A model generated the notes under the pieces. It saw nothing but the letters and a program-made list of their open reading frames with translations, was not told the DNA's origin and did no database searches. The position numbers and the translations under genes were made by a program. Positions 25,146-34,377 of a stretch of 47,073 nt of DNA are shown piece after piece. How positions within the stretch are numbered: position 1 is the stretch's first letter; every line of letters begins with the position of its first letter. The DNA is from JOPF133 sp052144935 (GTDB taxonomy: Bacteria > Acidobacteriota > Terriglobia > Bryobacterales > Bryobacteraceae): assembly GCA_052144935.1 (NCBI GenBank), contig JBKQPR010000147.1:1-47073 (forward strand). The letters run 5' to 3'.

Positions 25146-27641
25146 CTACTCTTTGCCGCTCTCGATGCGCATCCCGTAGAAACTGCGGTACACGAACACC
25201 AGCGCGACCGCGAAGAAGACGGCGGCCAGGATGGTGGTGAAGGCGTTGCCTTGTTTCTCGGTCACGCTCACCGCCAGCGAGACGGCCAGCAAGCCGAACA
25301 GCGTAGTGAATTTGATGATCGGGTTGAGCGCCACCGAGCTGGTGTCCTTGAAGGGATCGCCAACCGTGTCGCCGACCACGCAAGCGTCGTGCAGCGGCGT
25401 GCCTTTGGCGCGCAACTCGGTCTCGACCACCTTCTTGGCGTTATCCCAGGCGCCGCCGGCGTTGGCCATGAAGATCGCCTGGTAGAGGCCGAAGAGCGCG
25501 ATCGAGATCAGGTAGCCCACGAAAAAGAACGGCTCCAGGAAAGCGAATGCCAGAGTGGCGAAGAACACCACCAGGAAGATATTCAGCATTCCCTTTTGCG
25601 CATACTGGGTGCAGATGGCCACCACCCTCTTGGAATCGGCCACGGAAGCCTTCTCGGCGCTTTCGAGCTTGATATTCCTCTTGATGAACTCCACAGCGCG
25701 GTAGGCGCCGGTGGTGACAGCCTGGGCGCTGGCGCCGGTGAACCAGTAGATGACCGCGCCGCCGGCGATCAGTCCCAGCAGGAATGGCGCGTGCATCAAA
25801 GAGATCAGCCTCATGTACTGGTCCTGGAGGCCGTGCGTCAAGGCCACGATGGTGGAGAAGATCATGGTGGTGGCGCCGACCACGGCGGTCCCGATCAACA
25901 CCGGCTTGGAGGTCGCCTTAAAGGTGTTTCCCGCGCCATCGTTCTCTTCCAGGTTCTCCTTGGCCTTCTCGAAGTTCGGCGTGAAGCCGAAGTTTTTCTT
26001 GACGTCCTCCAAGATGCCGGGAAGCGTTTCGATCATGGAAAGCTCGTAAATGGATTGCGCGTTGTCGGTGACCGGGCCGTAGCTGTCCACGGCGATGGTG
26101 ACCGGTCCCATCCCCAGGAAGCCGAAGGCCACCAGGCCGAACGCAAAGACCGCCGGGGCCAGCATGAGCGTGCCAGGAAACATGGTGCTCACGAAGTAGC
26201 CGAGGCTCATGAGGAGCAGCATGGTCATGCCGAGCCAGAAGGCGCTGAAATTGCCCGCCACGAAGCCGGAGAGGATATTCAACGATGCGCCGCCCTCGCG
26301 CGAGCTGGTGACGATCTCCCGCACGTGCCGCGAGTTGGTGGAGGTGAAAACCTTGACGAACTCGGGGATGAGTGCACCGGCAAGGGTCCCGCAACTGATG
26401 ACCGTGGCGAGCTTCCACCACAGCGAATCGTCGCCGCCGAGAGTCGGGATCATGAACGCGCTGACGACGTACGTGAGCGCGATGGAGAGGATCGAAGTGA
26501 GCCAGACCAGCGTGGTGAGAGGCGTCTCAAAATTGAACTTCGCGGCGTTGCCGAACCGCGCCTTGGCGATGGCGCCGTTGATGAAGTAGCCGACTGCGGA
26601 GGAGATCACCATCATCACGCGCATGGAGAAGATCCAGACCAGAAGCTGCACTTGGACGATGGGATCATGGACGGCCAGCAGAATAAAGGTGATCAGTGCG
26701 ACGCCGGTGACGCCGTAGGTTTCAAAACCGTCGGCGGAGGGTCCCACCGAATCACCCGCGTTGTCGCCCGTGCAGTCGGCGATCACGCCGGGGTTGCGGG
26801 CGTCGTCTTCCTTGATTTTGAAGACGATCTTCATCAGGTCGCTGCCGATATCGGCAATCTTGGTGAAGATGCCGCCGGCCACGCGCAGGGCCGCCGCGCC
26901 CAGCGATTCGCCGATGGCGAAGCCGATGAAGCAGGCGCCGGCCAGGTCGCCGGGTATGAAGAGCAGGATGAAGAGCATGATGAGCAGCTCGACCGACACC
27001 AGCAGCATCCCGATGCTCATCCCGGCTTGCAGCGGGATGTCGTAGCAGGGATAGGCTTTGCCGGTGAGCGAGGCGAAGGCCGTGCGGGAGTTGGCGAAGG
27101 TGTTGACGCGCATGCCGAACGCGGCCACCGAGAAGCTGCCCGAGATGCCGACCACGCTGAACAGCAGGATGATGGCCACCTTGTAAGCCTCGAAGCCCTG
27201 AAGGAACCCAAAATAGAACACGATGATGACCGCGATGAAGGCTTCGAGCAGAAGCAGAAACTTCCCCTGAGTGCCGAGATAGGTTTTGCAGGTCTCGTAG
27301 ATCAGCTCGGAAACTTCGAGCATGGAGGAGTGCACCGGCATGTTGCGCAGGCGCACAAAAATGATGAGGCCGAAGACCAGGCCGAGAATGCTGACCGCGA
27401 TACCGCCGAGCAGCAGGTTATGGCCATTGATGCCGCCGAGGAAAGATGCCGATCCCAGGTCGGGGAGATGCAGGCTGGCTTCACCGCCCCCCCGTTCCTG
27501 GGCCCGAACGGGGCCGGCCAGGGCCAGGAGGGCCAACAAGGCGAAGAAAACATGCAGAACCGGCCGGGCGGCGGCTTGCGCGGCGGCCTTGGCAAGGCTG
27601 GCCGGCCGATTGACATGGATCGTGTCCGTAAGGCAGAGCAT
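25146..27641 (-). CDS. hppA: Membrane-bound proton-translocating pyrophosphatase
   Basis: Hydrolyses pyrophosphate and pumps protons across the cytoplasmic membrane. The start at ATG 27641 is supported by GGAGGA ten bases upstream; 831 residues. After an N-terminal extension, repeated long hydrophobic helices follow. Substrate-site motifs are present: DIGSDLMKIVFKIKEDDARN with PG next, DCTGDNAGDSVGPSADGFE, and near the end VVGDTVGDPFKDTSS. The residue that separates potassium-dependent from independent enzymes is Lys (GNTFKATSK, about residue 575), which predicts the potassium-independent, proton-pumping class. Such pumps conserve energy from biosynthetic pyrophosphate. It has its own promoter (27743..27772) and is probably monocistronic. 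Confidence 0.95.
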   Translation of the reverse strand: MLCLTDTIHVNRPASLAKAAAQAAARPVLHVFFALLALLALAGPVRAQERGGGEASLHLPDLGSASFLGGINGHNLLLGGIAVSILGLVFGLIIFVRLRNMPVHSSMLEVSELIYETCKTYLGTQGKFLLLLEAFIAVIIVFYFGFLQGFEAYKVAIILLFSVVGISGSFSVAAFGMRVNTFANSRTAFASLTGKAYPCYDIPLQAGMSIGMLLVSVELLIMLFILLFIPGDLAGACFIGFAIGESLGAAALRVAGGIFTKIADIGSDLMKIVFKIKEDDARNPGVIADCTGDNAGDSVGPSADGFETYGVTGVALITFILLAVHDPIVQVQLLVWIFSMRVMMVISSAVGYFINGAIAKARFGNAAKFNFETPLTTLVWLTSILSIALTYVVSAFMIPTLGGDDSLWWKLATVISCGTLAGALIPEFVKVFTSTNSRHVREIVTSSREGGASLNILSGFVAGNFSAFWLGMTMLLLMSLGYFVSTMFPGTLMLAPAVFAFGLVAFGFLGMGPVTIAVDSYGPVTDNAQSIYELSMIETLPGILEDVKKNFGFTPNFEKAKENLEENDGAGNTFKATSKPVLIGTAVVGATTMIFSTIVALTHGLQDQYMRLISLMHAPFLLGLIAGGAVIYWFTGASAQAVTTGAYRAVEFIKRNIKLESAEKASVADSKRVVAICTQYAQKGMLNIFLVVFFATLAFAFLEPFFFVGYLISIALFGLYQAIFMANAGGAWDNAKKVVETELRAKGTPLHDACVVGDTVGDPFKDTSSVALNPIIKFTTLFGLLAVSLAVSVTEKQGNAFTTILAAVFFAVALVFVYRSFYGMRIESGKE

Positions 27642-27742
27642 CGACGAAGATCCTCCTATCAGGATTTGCCGTTTCCCTCTACGAGTAGGAACCGCCGGGA
27701 CAAAGGCTTGAACGAGCGTACTCGAAGACGAACCGAACACAC

Positions 27743-27772
27743 AGTATAAGAGATATACAGGTCGGAATTCAA
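27743..27772 (-). promoter_or_regulatory. hppA: Promoter for hppA
   Basis: Minus strand: -35 TTGAAT (27772..27767), 18-base spacer, -10 TATACT (27748..27743). Expected start near 27736, leader about 95 bases. One of the clearest promoters in the window. Confidence 0.6.
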
Positions 27773-27794
27773 ATCGGAGTGGAATTCAAATCGG
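27764..27794. repeat. 14-bp direct repeat overlapping the hppA -35
   Basis: GGAATTCAAATCGG occurs at 27764..27777 and again at 27781..27794, period 17. The first copy contains the -35. It could be a regulator binding site or a simple duplication. Confidence 0.7.
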
Positions 27795-27817
27795 CGGGAG
27801 AGGGCCCGACAGGCGGT

Positions 27818-28336
27818 TCAACGAGAGGTGGCGAACAGCTCGTCCAGGGGAACCAGCAGCTCCGGGTCCTCGGTTCGCAGCACGCCGTCGCGGACCTCCC
27901 GCATGGATTCGGAGGTGTAAATCCACGCGCGGCGGGTTTGCGGGTCGATCACCCAGACGTACCGCACTCCGAACGCCAGGTAATCGCCAATCTTGACCTG
28001 CATCCGGCTCATGCGGTCTTCCGGCGAAAGGATCTCGATGCATAGGAATGGCGGGTGCGTGAAGATCTCCTCGTTGGGCTCCGGCCCTAATACGACACAG
28101 ATGTCGGGGACGCGAAAGCGCGTGGGCGAGACTTGTACGCGGCACTCCTGGATCGCGAACAGGTTCCAAATCTCCTGGCGGTCGTCGAAGTAGCGCAGAA
28201 TCCTCTTTTGCAGCTTGCTATGGCTTTTCTCGCCCACGTTTCTCTCCACCAGCTCGCCATCCACGTAGTCGCAATCCGGCTCATAGTCGGTGTACAGATA
28301 TTCCTCGACCGGAACCAGCGTACGCGCGGTGCTCAT
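27818..28336 (-). CDS. Uma2-family putative restriction endonuclease (DUF820)
   Basis: The start is ATG 28336 (MSTARTLVPVEEYLYTDYEP); the frame is open upstream but that part has no homology. 172 residues. It has the PD-(D/E)XK-like Uma2 fold marks: LVPVEEYL, CDYVDGELVERNVGE, RVPDICVV with the acidic residue, LCIEILSPEDR and the C-terminal VRYVWVIDPQTRRAWIY. Uma2 proteins are widespread in cyanobacteria, planctomycetes and acidobacteria, often in many copies; their biological role is not settled, though a nuclease fold is predicted. It lies upstream of the hppA promoter and next to a toxin-antitoxin pair, on the same strand. Confidence 0.9.
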   Translation of the reverse strand: MSTARTLVPVEEYLYTDYEPDCDYVDGELVERNVGEKSHSKLQKRILRYFDDRQEIWNLFAIQECRVQVSPTRFRVPDICVVLGPEPNEEIFTHPPFLCIEILSPEDRMSRMQVKIGDYLAFGVRYVWVIDPQTRRAWIYTSESMREVRDGVLRTEDPELLVPLDELFATSR

Positions 28337-28484
28337 GCCTGCGATTATACAATGCCAGCCCCAGCGACTGGTTGGCGCTGCACCCATTCGCAATTCCCGC
28401 CGCCGGCGATCGTACGGTGGCAAGAAGCCGCGCCGCACCGGAGTAGCGGCCCTGATCGGGCAACTGCGGTTGGCTGGCCTGACC

Positions 28485-28799
28485 TTAGAGCAGCCGCTCT
28501 TTCAGAATGCGCTTTGTGTCGCGCTTGCCTCGTAGCACAGCCATGATGCGAATCGGACTCACACACCCTGATACACCACCAGAAAGGAGTACAGCGGAAA
28601 AAACAGAACCGGCTGCCTGGTGAGGTCCTTGCGGGTGTGTCCTTGACCGGGCATCCGGCCCAATGAGGCAAACGGGTCGTAGAACTCGGAACTCGCTTTC
28701 GACGCGGTTGGCTAGGTCTACACTATCCTCCGCAATCCGCCACCGGATTTCAAACAGGTCATTCTGGGCCTCGGCGGACACGTCGTAAAGTGACGCCAT
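28485..28799 (-). pseudogene. parE: ParE/RelE-type toxin with two compensating frameshifts
   Basis: The ORF is open for 104 codons, starting ASLYDVSAEAQNDLFEIRWR and ending PIRIMAVLRGKRDTKRILKE, both normal for ParE/RelE-family toxins. The middle is not: it becomes Arg/Pro/Gly-rich. In the next frame the missing middle is found: YDPFASLGRMPGQGHTRKDL, QPVLFFPLYSFLVVYQ. Thus the gene enters the wrong frame after ESEF (about 28690) and returns near 28565. Such toxins inhibit gyrase or cleave mRNA; this one should be inactive as sequenced. It lies five bases after the parD-like antitoxin, in standard order. Confidence 0.78.
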
Positions 28800-28804
28800 C
28801 GGAG

Positions 28805-29074
28805 TCAGAGGCTCTGTTTACAAAACCACTCCGCTTTGCGCTTCTCCAGATCGGCTCGCGAATCGGTGGACGAAAGAAATTCACCACGTTCAAACTGCCC
28901 GAAAGCCCGTTCGATCTTTTCAGCGATCTCATCCTTGTGGCCGTTGAGCCATTCGTCCTCGGCGCGCAGCACTTCTAACGCCCGGCCGATGACTTCATCG
29001 GGATTCCGGTAGGCGCCGGACTGTACGGCCTGCGTGATCGCCTTCTCGTGTTCGGGACGCAGGGTAATCGTCAT
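28805..29074 (-). CDS. parD: ParD-like antitoxin
   Basis: The start is ATG 29074 (MTITLRPEHEKAITQAVQSG), with AGAGG seven bases upstream. 89 residues. The N-terminus is a ribbon-helix-helix DNA-binding motif (TITLRPEHEKAI, YRNPDEVIGRALEVL). A charged helical C-terminus (KDEIAEKIERAFGQFERGEF) would wrap the cognate toxin. Type II antitoxins of this type also repress their own promoter. The partner toxin gene follows at five bases and is damaged, so the antitoxin may persist as an orphan. Confidence 0.85.
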   Translation of the reverse strand: MTITLRPEHEKAITQAVQSGAYRNPDEVIGRALEVLRAEDEWLNGHKDEIAEKIERAFGQFERGEFLSSTDSRADLEKRKAEWFCKQSL

Positions 29075-29454
29075 AATGCCTCTGGCTGATATTGTCTCAA
29101 CTTTCACCTGCCTTGGGGAGCAAACGTCATTTTTCTCCCGCGCTGGAAATCGCGTTTCGATCCACACCGACAAGCCATCCGCCGTTGGCGCAGCCCACAA
29201 AGTACTCAGCGAAATGACTTGCCGTGGCCCACGGTGATGTCGGGCAATGGACTGGCCGATCCGGTCCGGATGATGTTTCAGGCCATGGCCGTCCGGATTG
29301 GGCGCGCGCGCCTCTACATTGAAACTCACCCGATGCCCTTAGCTGAGTTGAAGGGCCGACCGGAAATCACGGCCACCTTTTCGAAGCTGCCATTTCGATC
29401 CCTTTCGGGGAAACGTCCGGCGCGGTCCTGCCGCCTGATATCATGTAACCCATC
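29075..29454. other. Intergenic between parD and the M14 gene
   Basis: 380 bases without a supported gene. The minus-strand frame extending from parD is open here but has no homology. No clear promoter was recognised. Confidence 0.35.
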
Positions 29455-32400
29455 ATGCGTAAAACCGCCGTTTGCCTGCTGTTGGTCTTCGCGTTGCCGG
29501 CCGCCGCGCAGAAGGCCGATAAGAAGGCCGCCAAGTCGCCCGCCGCCGCGGTGGCGGCGCCCCAGAAGAACGACGAGGCCTACGGGGCCAAGATCAAGGA
29601 GTACACCACCGAGCCGTTCTTTCTGACCGAGCTGGTAGACCATCTGCCGGCTTCCGATACCGTGCCCTCGCCGGATAAAGTGCTGGGCCACATCGTGGGC
29701 GCGCCCAACAAGCTGACCTACACCAAGGACATCAACGCCTACATGCGCGCGCTGGAAGGGGCCACGAAAAGGGTCAAGGTGTTCTCCATCGGGAAATCCG
29801 AGGAGGGCCGCGAGATGCTGCTGGTGGCCGTTTCGGACGAGGAGCACATCGCCAACCTGGATCGCTACCGCGAGATCACCGCCAGGCTGGCCGACCCGCG
29901 CCGCACGCCGCAAGCCGAGGCGGACAAGCTGATCGCCGAGGGCCTGCCCATGTACTGGGCCTCCGGCAGCATCCATTCTCCGGAGACCGGCTCGCCCGAA
30001 ATGCTCATGGAGCTGGCCTACCGGATCGCGGTGGAGGAGTCGCCGCTCATCCGGAACATCCGCAAGAACTCCATCGTGCTGATCACCCCGGTGGTGGAAA
30101 CCGACGGGCGCGACGCCGAAGTGGACGTCTACAACTACCGCAAGGAGAACCCCGGCAAGCCCGCTCCGCCGCTGGTCTATTGGGGCAAGTACGTGGCGCA
30201 CGACAACAATCGCGACGGCATCGGGATGGCGCTGGCGCTGACCCGCAACATGATGGGCGCGTTCCTCCAGTTCCACCCGACCGTGCTGCACGATCTCCAC
30301 GAATCGGTGCCGTTCCTGTATGTCTCGACGGGCATGGGTCCGTATAACGCGTGGCTCGACCCGCTGACCGTCGACGAGTGGCAGAAGATGGCCTATCTGG
30401 ACGTCGAAGAGCTCACCAAGCGGGGAGTGCCGGGCGTGTGGACCCATGGCTACTACGACGGCTGGGCGCCCAACTACATGTTCTACGTCGCCAACGGCCA
30501 CAACTCCATCGGCCGCTTTTACGAGACCTTCGGCGCGGGTGGCGCCGATACCGGCGAGCGCACCGTTCCGGCCACTTCCACCAGCCGCACGTGGTTCCGG
30601 CCCAACCCGCCACTGCCCCGCGTCAAATGGTCCCTCCGCAATAACGTCAATCTGCAGGAGAGCGGCATCCTGTTCGCCATGAACGGGGTGGCCAACGCCC
30701 GCGTCCAGTACCTCTCGAATTTCTACCTGAAGAGCGTGCGCAGCGTGAAGAAGGCGGTCAACGAAGGGCCGGTGGCGTATGTCATTCCGGGCGACGATCC
30801 GCGCCCCGGCAATGCCGCCGACCTGGTCAACCTGCTGCGGATGCAAGCCGTGGAAGTCGACCGCCTGAACGCCGACACGGAAGTCCCGGTGAACGACACC
30901 AAGAAACAGAAGTTTCCCGCCGGCAGCTACGTGGTCCGCATGGACCAGCCTTATAGCCGCATGGGCGATATGCTGCTGGACGTGCAGTATTACAACATCA
31001 CCGACCCGGCCCCTTACGACGATACCGGCTGGACCATGGGACCCATGCACAACGTCGCCACCGTGCGGGTGACCAAGCCGGAGATCCTGAGCGCCGGGAT
31101 GACCCTGCTGACCGAGCCGGCCAAAGCGCGCGGCGGCGTCTCCGGGCCGTCCACGGCGGCGGCCTACCTGATCGCCCACAACGCCGACAACATCCTGGCC
31201 ACGCTCCGTTTCAAACTCAAGGACGTCAAAATGTTCGCCGCCGAAGCGGCCTTCAAAGCCGAGGGCCATGACTTCAACCCCGGCAGTTTCATTGTGAAGA
31301 CGGAAGCTAATCCGGGCGATCTGCGCAACCGGCTGGAGAGCGCCGCCTCGTCGCTGGGCGTGGCGGTGGCGGCCTCGGCGGCGGTTCCGCAAGTCGCCAT
31401 GCACGAGCTGGCAACGCCGCGCATCGCCATCGTCCATACCTGGACCAACACTCAAAACGACGGCTGGTTCCGCGTCGCCTTCGACCAGAACCAGATCCCT
31501 TACGATTACATCTCCGACCAGAAGTTGAAGGACATTTCCGACCTGCGCTCGAAATACGACGTGATTCTGTTCAGCCCGGTGGGCGGCCAGGCGCAGCGCA
31601 TCGTGAACGGCAACGCGGGCCGCGGCGGCGATCCGGTCCCGTTCAAGAAATCGGCCCTTACGCCCAACCTGGGCGACGCGCCCGACCAGACCGACGATAC
31701 GCGCGGCTCGATGGAATTGACGGGCCTCATGAACGTGGCTAAGTTCATCGACAATGGCGGCCTGTTCATCACCATCACGGGAAACGCGTCGATCCCCATC
31801 GATTACGGCCTGATCGAGGGCGTGACGATCCAGGCGGCGCCGGAATTGCAGGCTCGCGGCAGCGTGCTAGGATCGGTGATTGCCGATAAGCTCAGCCCCA
31901 TCGCCTACGGCTATGGCGACAAACTGGCGGTCTACTTCAGCTCGGGACCGGTGTTCTCGGTGGCCGCCGGCGGCTTTGGCGGGCGCGGCGGACGCGGGGG
32001 CGGTGGTGGCGGCGGACGTGGCGGGCGTGGCGGCGTGGCCTCTGGGCCCGGCGGCGCCGGGACGGCCGATAATGAAGGCCGGGCCCGGCCTACCGGACGC
32101 GGAGGCCCCACGGAGCAGGATACGCCGCAAGGCCGTCCGCTCAACATGGCTTCCCCGCCGAGCGGGCAGGCCACCGCGGGCGAGGATTCCCAGTTCGGCG
32201 ATGTGGGCGGTGGCGGTGGCCGCGGCGGCGCTCCCCTTCCGCCCGAAATGCGCCCGCGCGTGGTGGTGCGTTTCGCGGCGGAAGACGAGCTATTCGTTTC
32301 CGGCATGTTGGCGGGCGGCCGCGCACTGGCCGGCACACCCACGGTGGTGGACGTGCCGCGCGGCAAGGGACACGTGCTCCTCTTTGCCAACAATCCCATG

Positions 32401-32532
32401 TGGCGCAACGAGACCCAGGGCAGCTATTTCCTGATCTTCAACGCCGCCTTGAACTACGACCATCTGAGCGCCGGCGTGCAAGCCGCGGCTCCGGCTGCCG
32501 GACGTGGCGGCCGGCGGTCGGGCGGGAGGTAG
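29455..32532 (+). CDS. Secreted M14-family zinc carboxypeptidase-like protein
   Basis: 1025 residues with a signal peptide (MRKTAVCLLLVFALPAAAQ). The M14 domain spans about residues 90-400. The zinc-binding HxxE is seen in SGSIHSPETGS (His near 173), and a third His lies in TVLHDLHESVPF. The VVETDGRD segment is also typical. A long C-terminal region follows, with a Rossmann-like AIVHTWTNTQNDGWFRVAFD seen in large acidobacterial and Bacteroidetes M14 proteins. Near 830-930 is a Gly/Arg-rich stretch (GGRGGRGGGGGGGRGGRGG), which includes a possible degenerate copy of the 19-bp motif (GVASGPG, 32032..32050). It probably degrades peptides outside the cytoplasm. It stands alone between a toxin-antitoxin pair and a gene-poor gap. 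Confidence 0.9.
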   Translation: MRKTAVCLLLVFALPAAAQKADKKAAKSPAAAVAAPQKNDEAYGAKIKEYTTEPFFLTELVDHLPASDTVPSPDKVLGHIVGAPNKLTYTKDINAYMRALEGATKRVKVFSIGKSEEGREMLLVAVSDEEHIANLDRYREITARLADPRRTPQAEADKLIAEGLPMYWASGSIHSPETGSPEMLMELAYRIAVEESPLIRNIRKNSIVLITPVVETDGRDAEVDVYNYRKENPGKPAPPLVYWGKYVAHDNNRDGIGMALALTRNMMGAFLQFHPTVLHDLHESVPFLYVSTGMGPYNAWLDPLTVDEWQKMAYLDVEELTKRGVPGVWTHGYYDGWAPNYMFYVANGHNSIGRFYETFGAGGADTGERTVPATSTSRTWFRPNPPLPRVKWSLRNNVNLQESGILFAMNGVANARVQYLSNFYLKSVRSVKKAVNEGPVAYVIPGDDPRPGNAADLVNLLRMQAVEVDRLNADTEVPVNDTKKQKFPAGSYVVRMDQPYSRMGDMLLDVQYYNITDPAPYDDTGWTMGPMHNVATVRVTKPEILSAGMTLLTEPAKARGGVSGPSTAAAYLIAHNADNILATLRFKLKDVKMFAAEAAFKAEGHDFNPGSFIVKTEANPGDLRNRLESAASSLGVAVAASAAVPQVAMHELATPRIAIVHTWTNTQNDGWFRVAFDQNQIPYDYISDQKLKDISDLRSKYDVILFSPVGGQAQRIVNGNAGRGGDPVPFKKSALTPNLGDAPDQTDDTRGSMELTGLMNVAKFIDNGGLFITITGNASIPIDYGLIEGVTIQAAPELQARGSVLGSVIADKLSPIAYGYGDKLAVYFSSGPVFSVAAGGFGGRGGRGGGGGGGRGGRGGVASGPGGAGTADNEGRARPTGRGGPTEQDTPQGRPLNMASPPSGQATAGEDSQFGDVGGGGGRGGAPLPPEMRPRVVVRFAAEDELFVSGMLAGGRALAGTPTVVDVPRGKGHVLLFANNPMWRNETQGSYFLIFNAALNYDHLSAGVQAAAPAAGRGGRRSGGR

Positions 32533-33024
32533 AGCGGCGGCGTGCGCTACACGGTTGTGCCTCTCGAAGAACGCCGTGCGGCTCTGAAGAGTGCGCCAGC
32601 GCGATGCCTGCACTCCTCGCACGCGGCGAAGCGCTCCGAGAGGCCGAAGGCTAACCTGCGGCGTCACTCCGGAGGTTCCCCTTACCTTCACGGTCACGCC
32701 GAGCGGGGCCTTCGGGGAGTGGACGGCCACGTCCTCAGACCCTGCACGGCGCATTTGCGGTGCGAAACGGGCCCACTGCCCGCCCCGACCCGGATACCTG
32801 GGGCGTGGCCTTCTGTTCGCACACCGAGCCGGCGGGAGACCTCCGCGCGCCGGGGGCGCGTGGCCCACGGTCGCGGGTCACGCCGCCGCCTTCGTCCGCC
32901 GGAAAACGCGGCAGTTAGGCCGCACAAGACGTCGCTTGATTTCCTGTTCCGTCCCTGTCTTACAGAGCCGGCTCTATCTGCCGCTGCCATTAGCGCGGTG
33001 CAAGCGACACTGGTACCGTACTCA
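32533..33024. other. Gene-poor gap after the M14 gene
   Basis: About 490 bases. Several frames are open owing to high GC, but no coherent protein segment is recognised. The convergent genes on both sides end here; no clear bidirectional terminator was seen. Confidence 0.35.
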
Positions 33025-34227
33025 TTACCGGTTGCCCGCGGCATGCGCCGAGAGTAACTCGGCCGATTCGCCGACCTTCTCGATGGCCTGCGCAACATCT
33101 TCGAGTTCTGCCTCATCGGCCAGCAGGACTTGGTGCGAGAGCCAGAAACAATCCGCGCACGCCATCTCCGCGTTGGGGCACTCGCCCCGTCTGTACTCGT
33201 ATTGCCGGAAGACACCATTGCGGTAGAGCGGATAAGGGTAGCCGGCCGCGCCAGGAATTCCTTCCGCCGCCAGCGCTTCGAGAAAGAGTTCTTTTGGCAG
33301 GCCCGGCAGTTTCTCGCGATTGAGCCGGATCATATAGAGGTACAGCCCATGAGCCGTGACGCGCGAATCGAATGCCGGCGGCGAGACGAGATCGCTCTTC
33401 GACAGGCGCGCGGAAAGCCAGGCTGCATTCCTGGCGCGCACGGCAAGCTGCTCCTCCAACCGCCCCATCTGCGCCAGCAACACCGCCGCCTGGAATCCGG
33501 TCATGCGCAAGTTGGTTCCTAGAAAGTCGTGCTGAAACCACGCGCCTCCGGGCGAGCGTCCCTGGTTGGCGAATGACCAGGCCTTTTCCGCCAACGCCGG
33601 ATCGTTCGTGAGCAGCATTCCTCCCTCGCCCGCGGTCATGTTCTTCGACTGCTGGAAACTGAACGAGCCAAAATCGCCAAACCCACCGGCCTTGACGCCG
33701 CGCCAGGAAGCGCCGTGCGCGTGAGCGCAGTCTTCGACGACCGCCAGTTGGCGGCTGCGAGCCAGCGGCATCAACGCATCCATATCCGCCGGGTGCCCGG
33801 CGAAGTGCACCGGAATGATGGCGCGCGTGCGCGGCGTAATGGCCTCTGCCACCTGCGCCGGATCGAGGTTGTAGGTCCGGGCGTCGATATCCGCGAAGAC
33901 CGGAATCGCCCCGGCGCGAAGCACCGCGGTCGCGGTGGCAACGAATGTGACCGGGGGAACGATGACTTCATCGCCACGCCCGACACCCAGCGCCGTCAAC
34001 GCGCACTCGATGCTTAAGGTGCCGTTACAGGCGCTCACGCCATAGCGGCAGCCGTGCGCTTCCATGAAGCGGCGCTCGAACTCCTTCACCTTGGGGCTAT
34101 AGCCGCCCCAGACGCCGCTCTCCAACACGTCCAGCAATGCGGCTCGCTCCGAGGCGTCAAACCGGGGCCAGGATGGGAAAGGCTTGCTGCGGACCGGCGA
34201 ACCGCCAAAGAGCGCCAAATCTGGCAT
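33025..34227 (-). CDS. DegT/DnrJ/EryC1/StrS-family aminotransferase
   Basis: PLP-dependent sugar aminotransferase type. ATG 34227 was preferred over 34233 because GAGGAG then lies at a normal six-base spacing. 400 residues. Key segments are GVSACNGTLSIECALTALGV, DEVIVPPVTFVATATAVL, IIPVHFAGHPADMDAL, VVEDCAHAHGA and FSFQQSKNMTAGEGG, where the Lys is the cofactor-binding residue. Family members transfer an amino group to nucleotide keto-sugars, but many acidobacterial and planctomycete members sit in catabolic loci with unknown substrates. It is divergently arranged with the glycan operon (34378..41595); the 150-base gap probably holds both promoters. Confidence 0.92.
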   Translation of the reverse strand: MPDLALFGGSPVRSKPFPSWPRFDASERAALLDVLESGVWGGYSPKVKEFERRFMEAHGCRYGVSACNGTLSIECALTALGVGRGDEVIVPPVTFVATATAVLRAGAIPVFADIDARTYNLDPAQVAEAITPRTRAIIPVHFAGHPADMDALMPLARSRQLAVVEDCAHAHGASWRGVKAGGFGDFGSFSFQQSKNMTAGEGGMLLTNDPALAEKAWSFANQGRSPGGAWFQHDFLGTNLRMTGFQAAVLLAQMGRLEEQLAVRARNAAWLSARLSKSDLVSPPAFDSRVTAHGLYLYMIRLNREKLPGLPKELFLEALAAEGIPGAAGYPYPLYRNGVFRQYEYRRGECPNAEMACADCFWLSHQVLLADEAELEDVAQAIEKVGESAELLSAHAAGNR

Positions 34228-34377
34228 GCTCATCTCCTCATGTCCTCTTCGGTTGACCTCCCCGGACGCAATGGGTTAACCTTCCACCAGTTGCACGCCC
34301 CAGGGTATTGTACTCCAGGGCACTTACAGCCGGTCGAAGCGCTGGGGCGGGAGCACACCGCGAGCAAGGAGCCGGAA

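Noticed and set aside
25023..27749. 908-codon open frame antisense to hppA
   Set aside because: Composition rich in His, Glu, Asp and Gly with no domain; arises from the hydrophobic codons of the pump on the other strand.
29326..31455. 709-codon open frame antisense to the M14 gene
   Set aside because: Same effect; no recognisable fold, while the M14 frame has signal peptide and zinc motifs.
32542..33057. Gene in the gap between the M14 and aminotransferase genes
   Set aside because: Several overlapping open frames but no coherent motif and no ribosome binding site.
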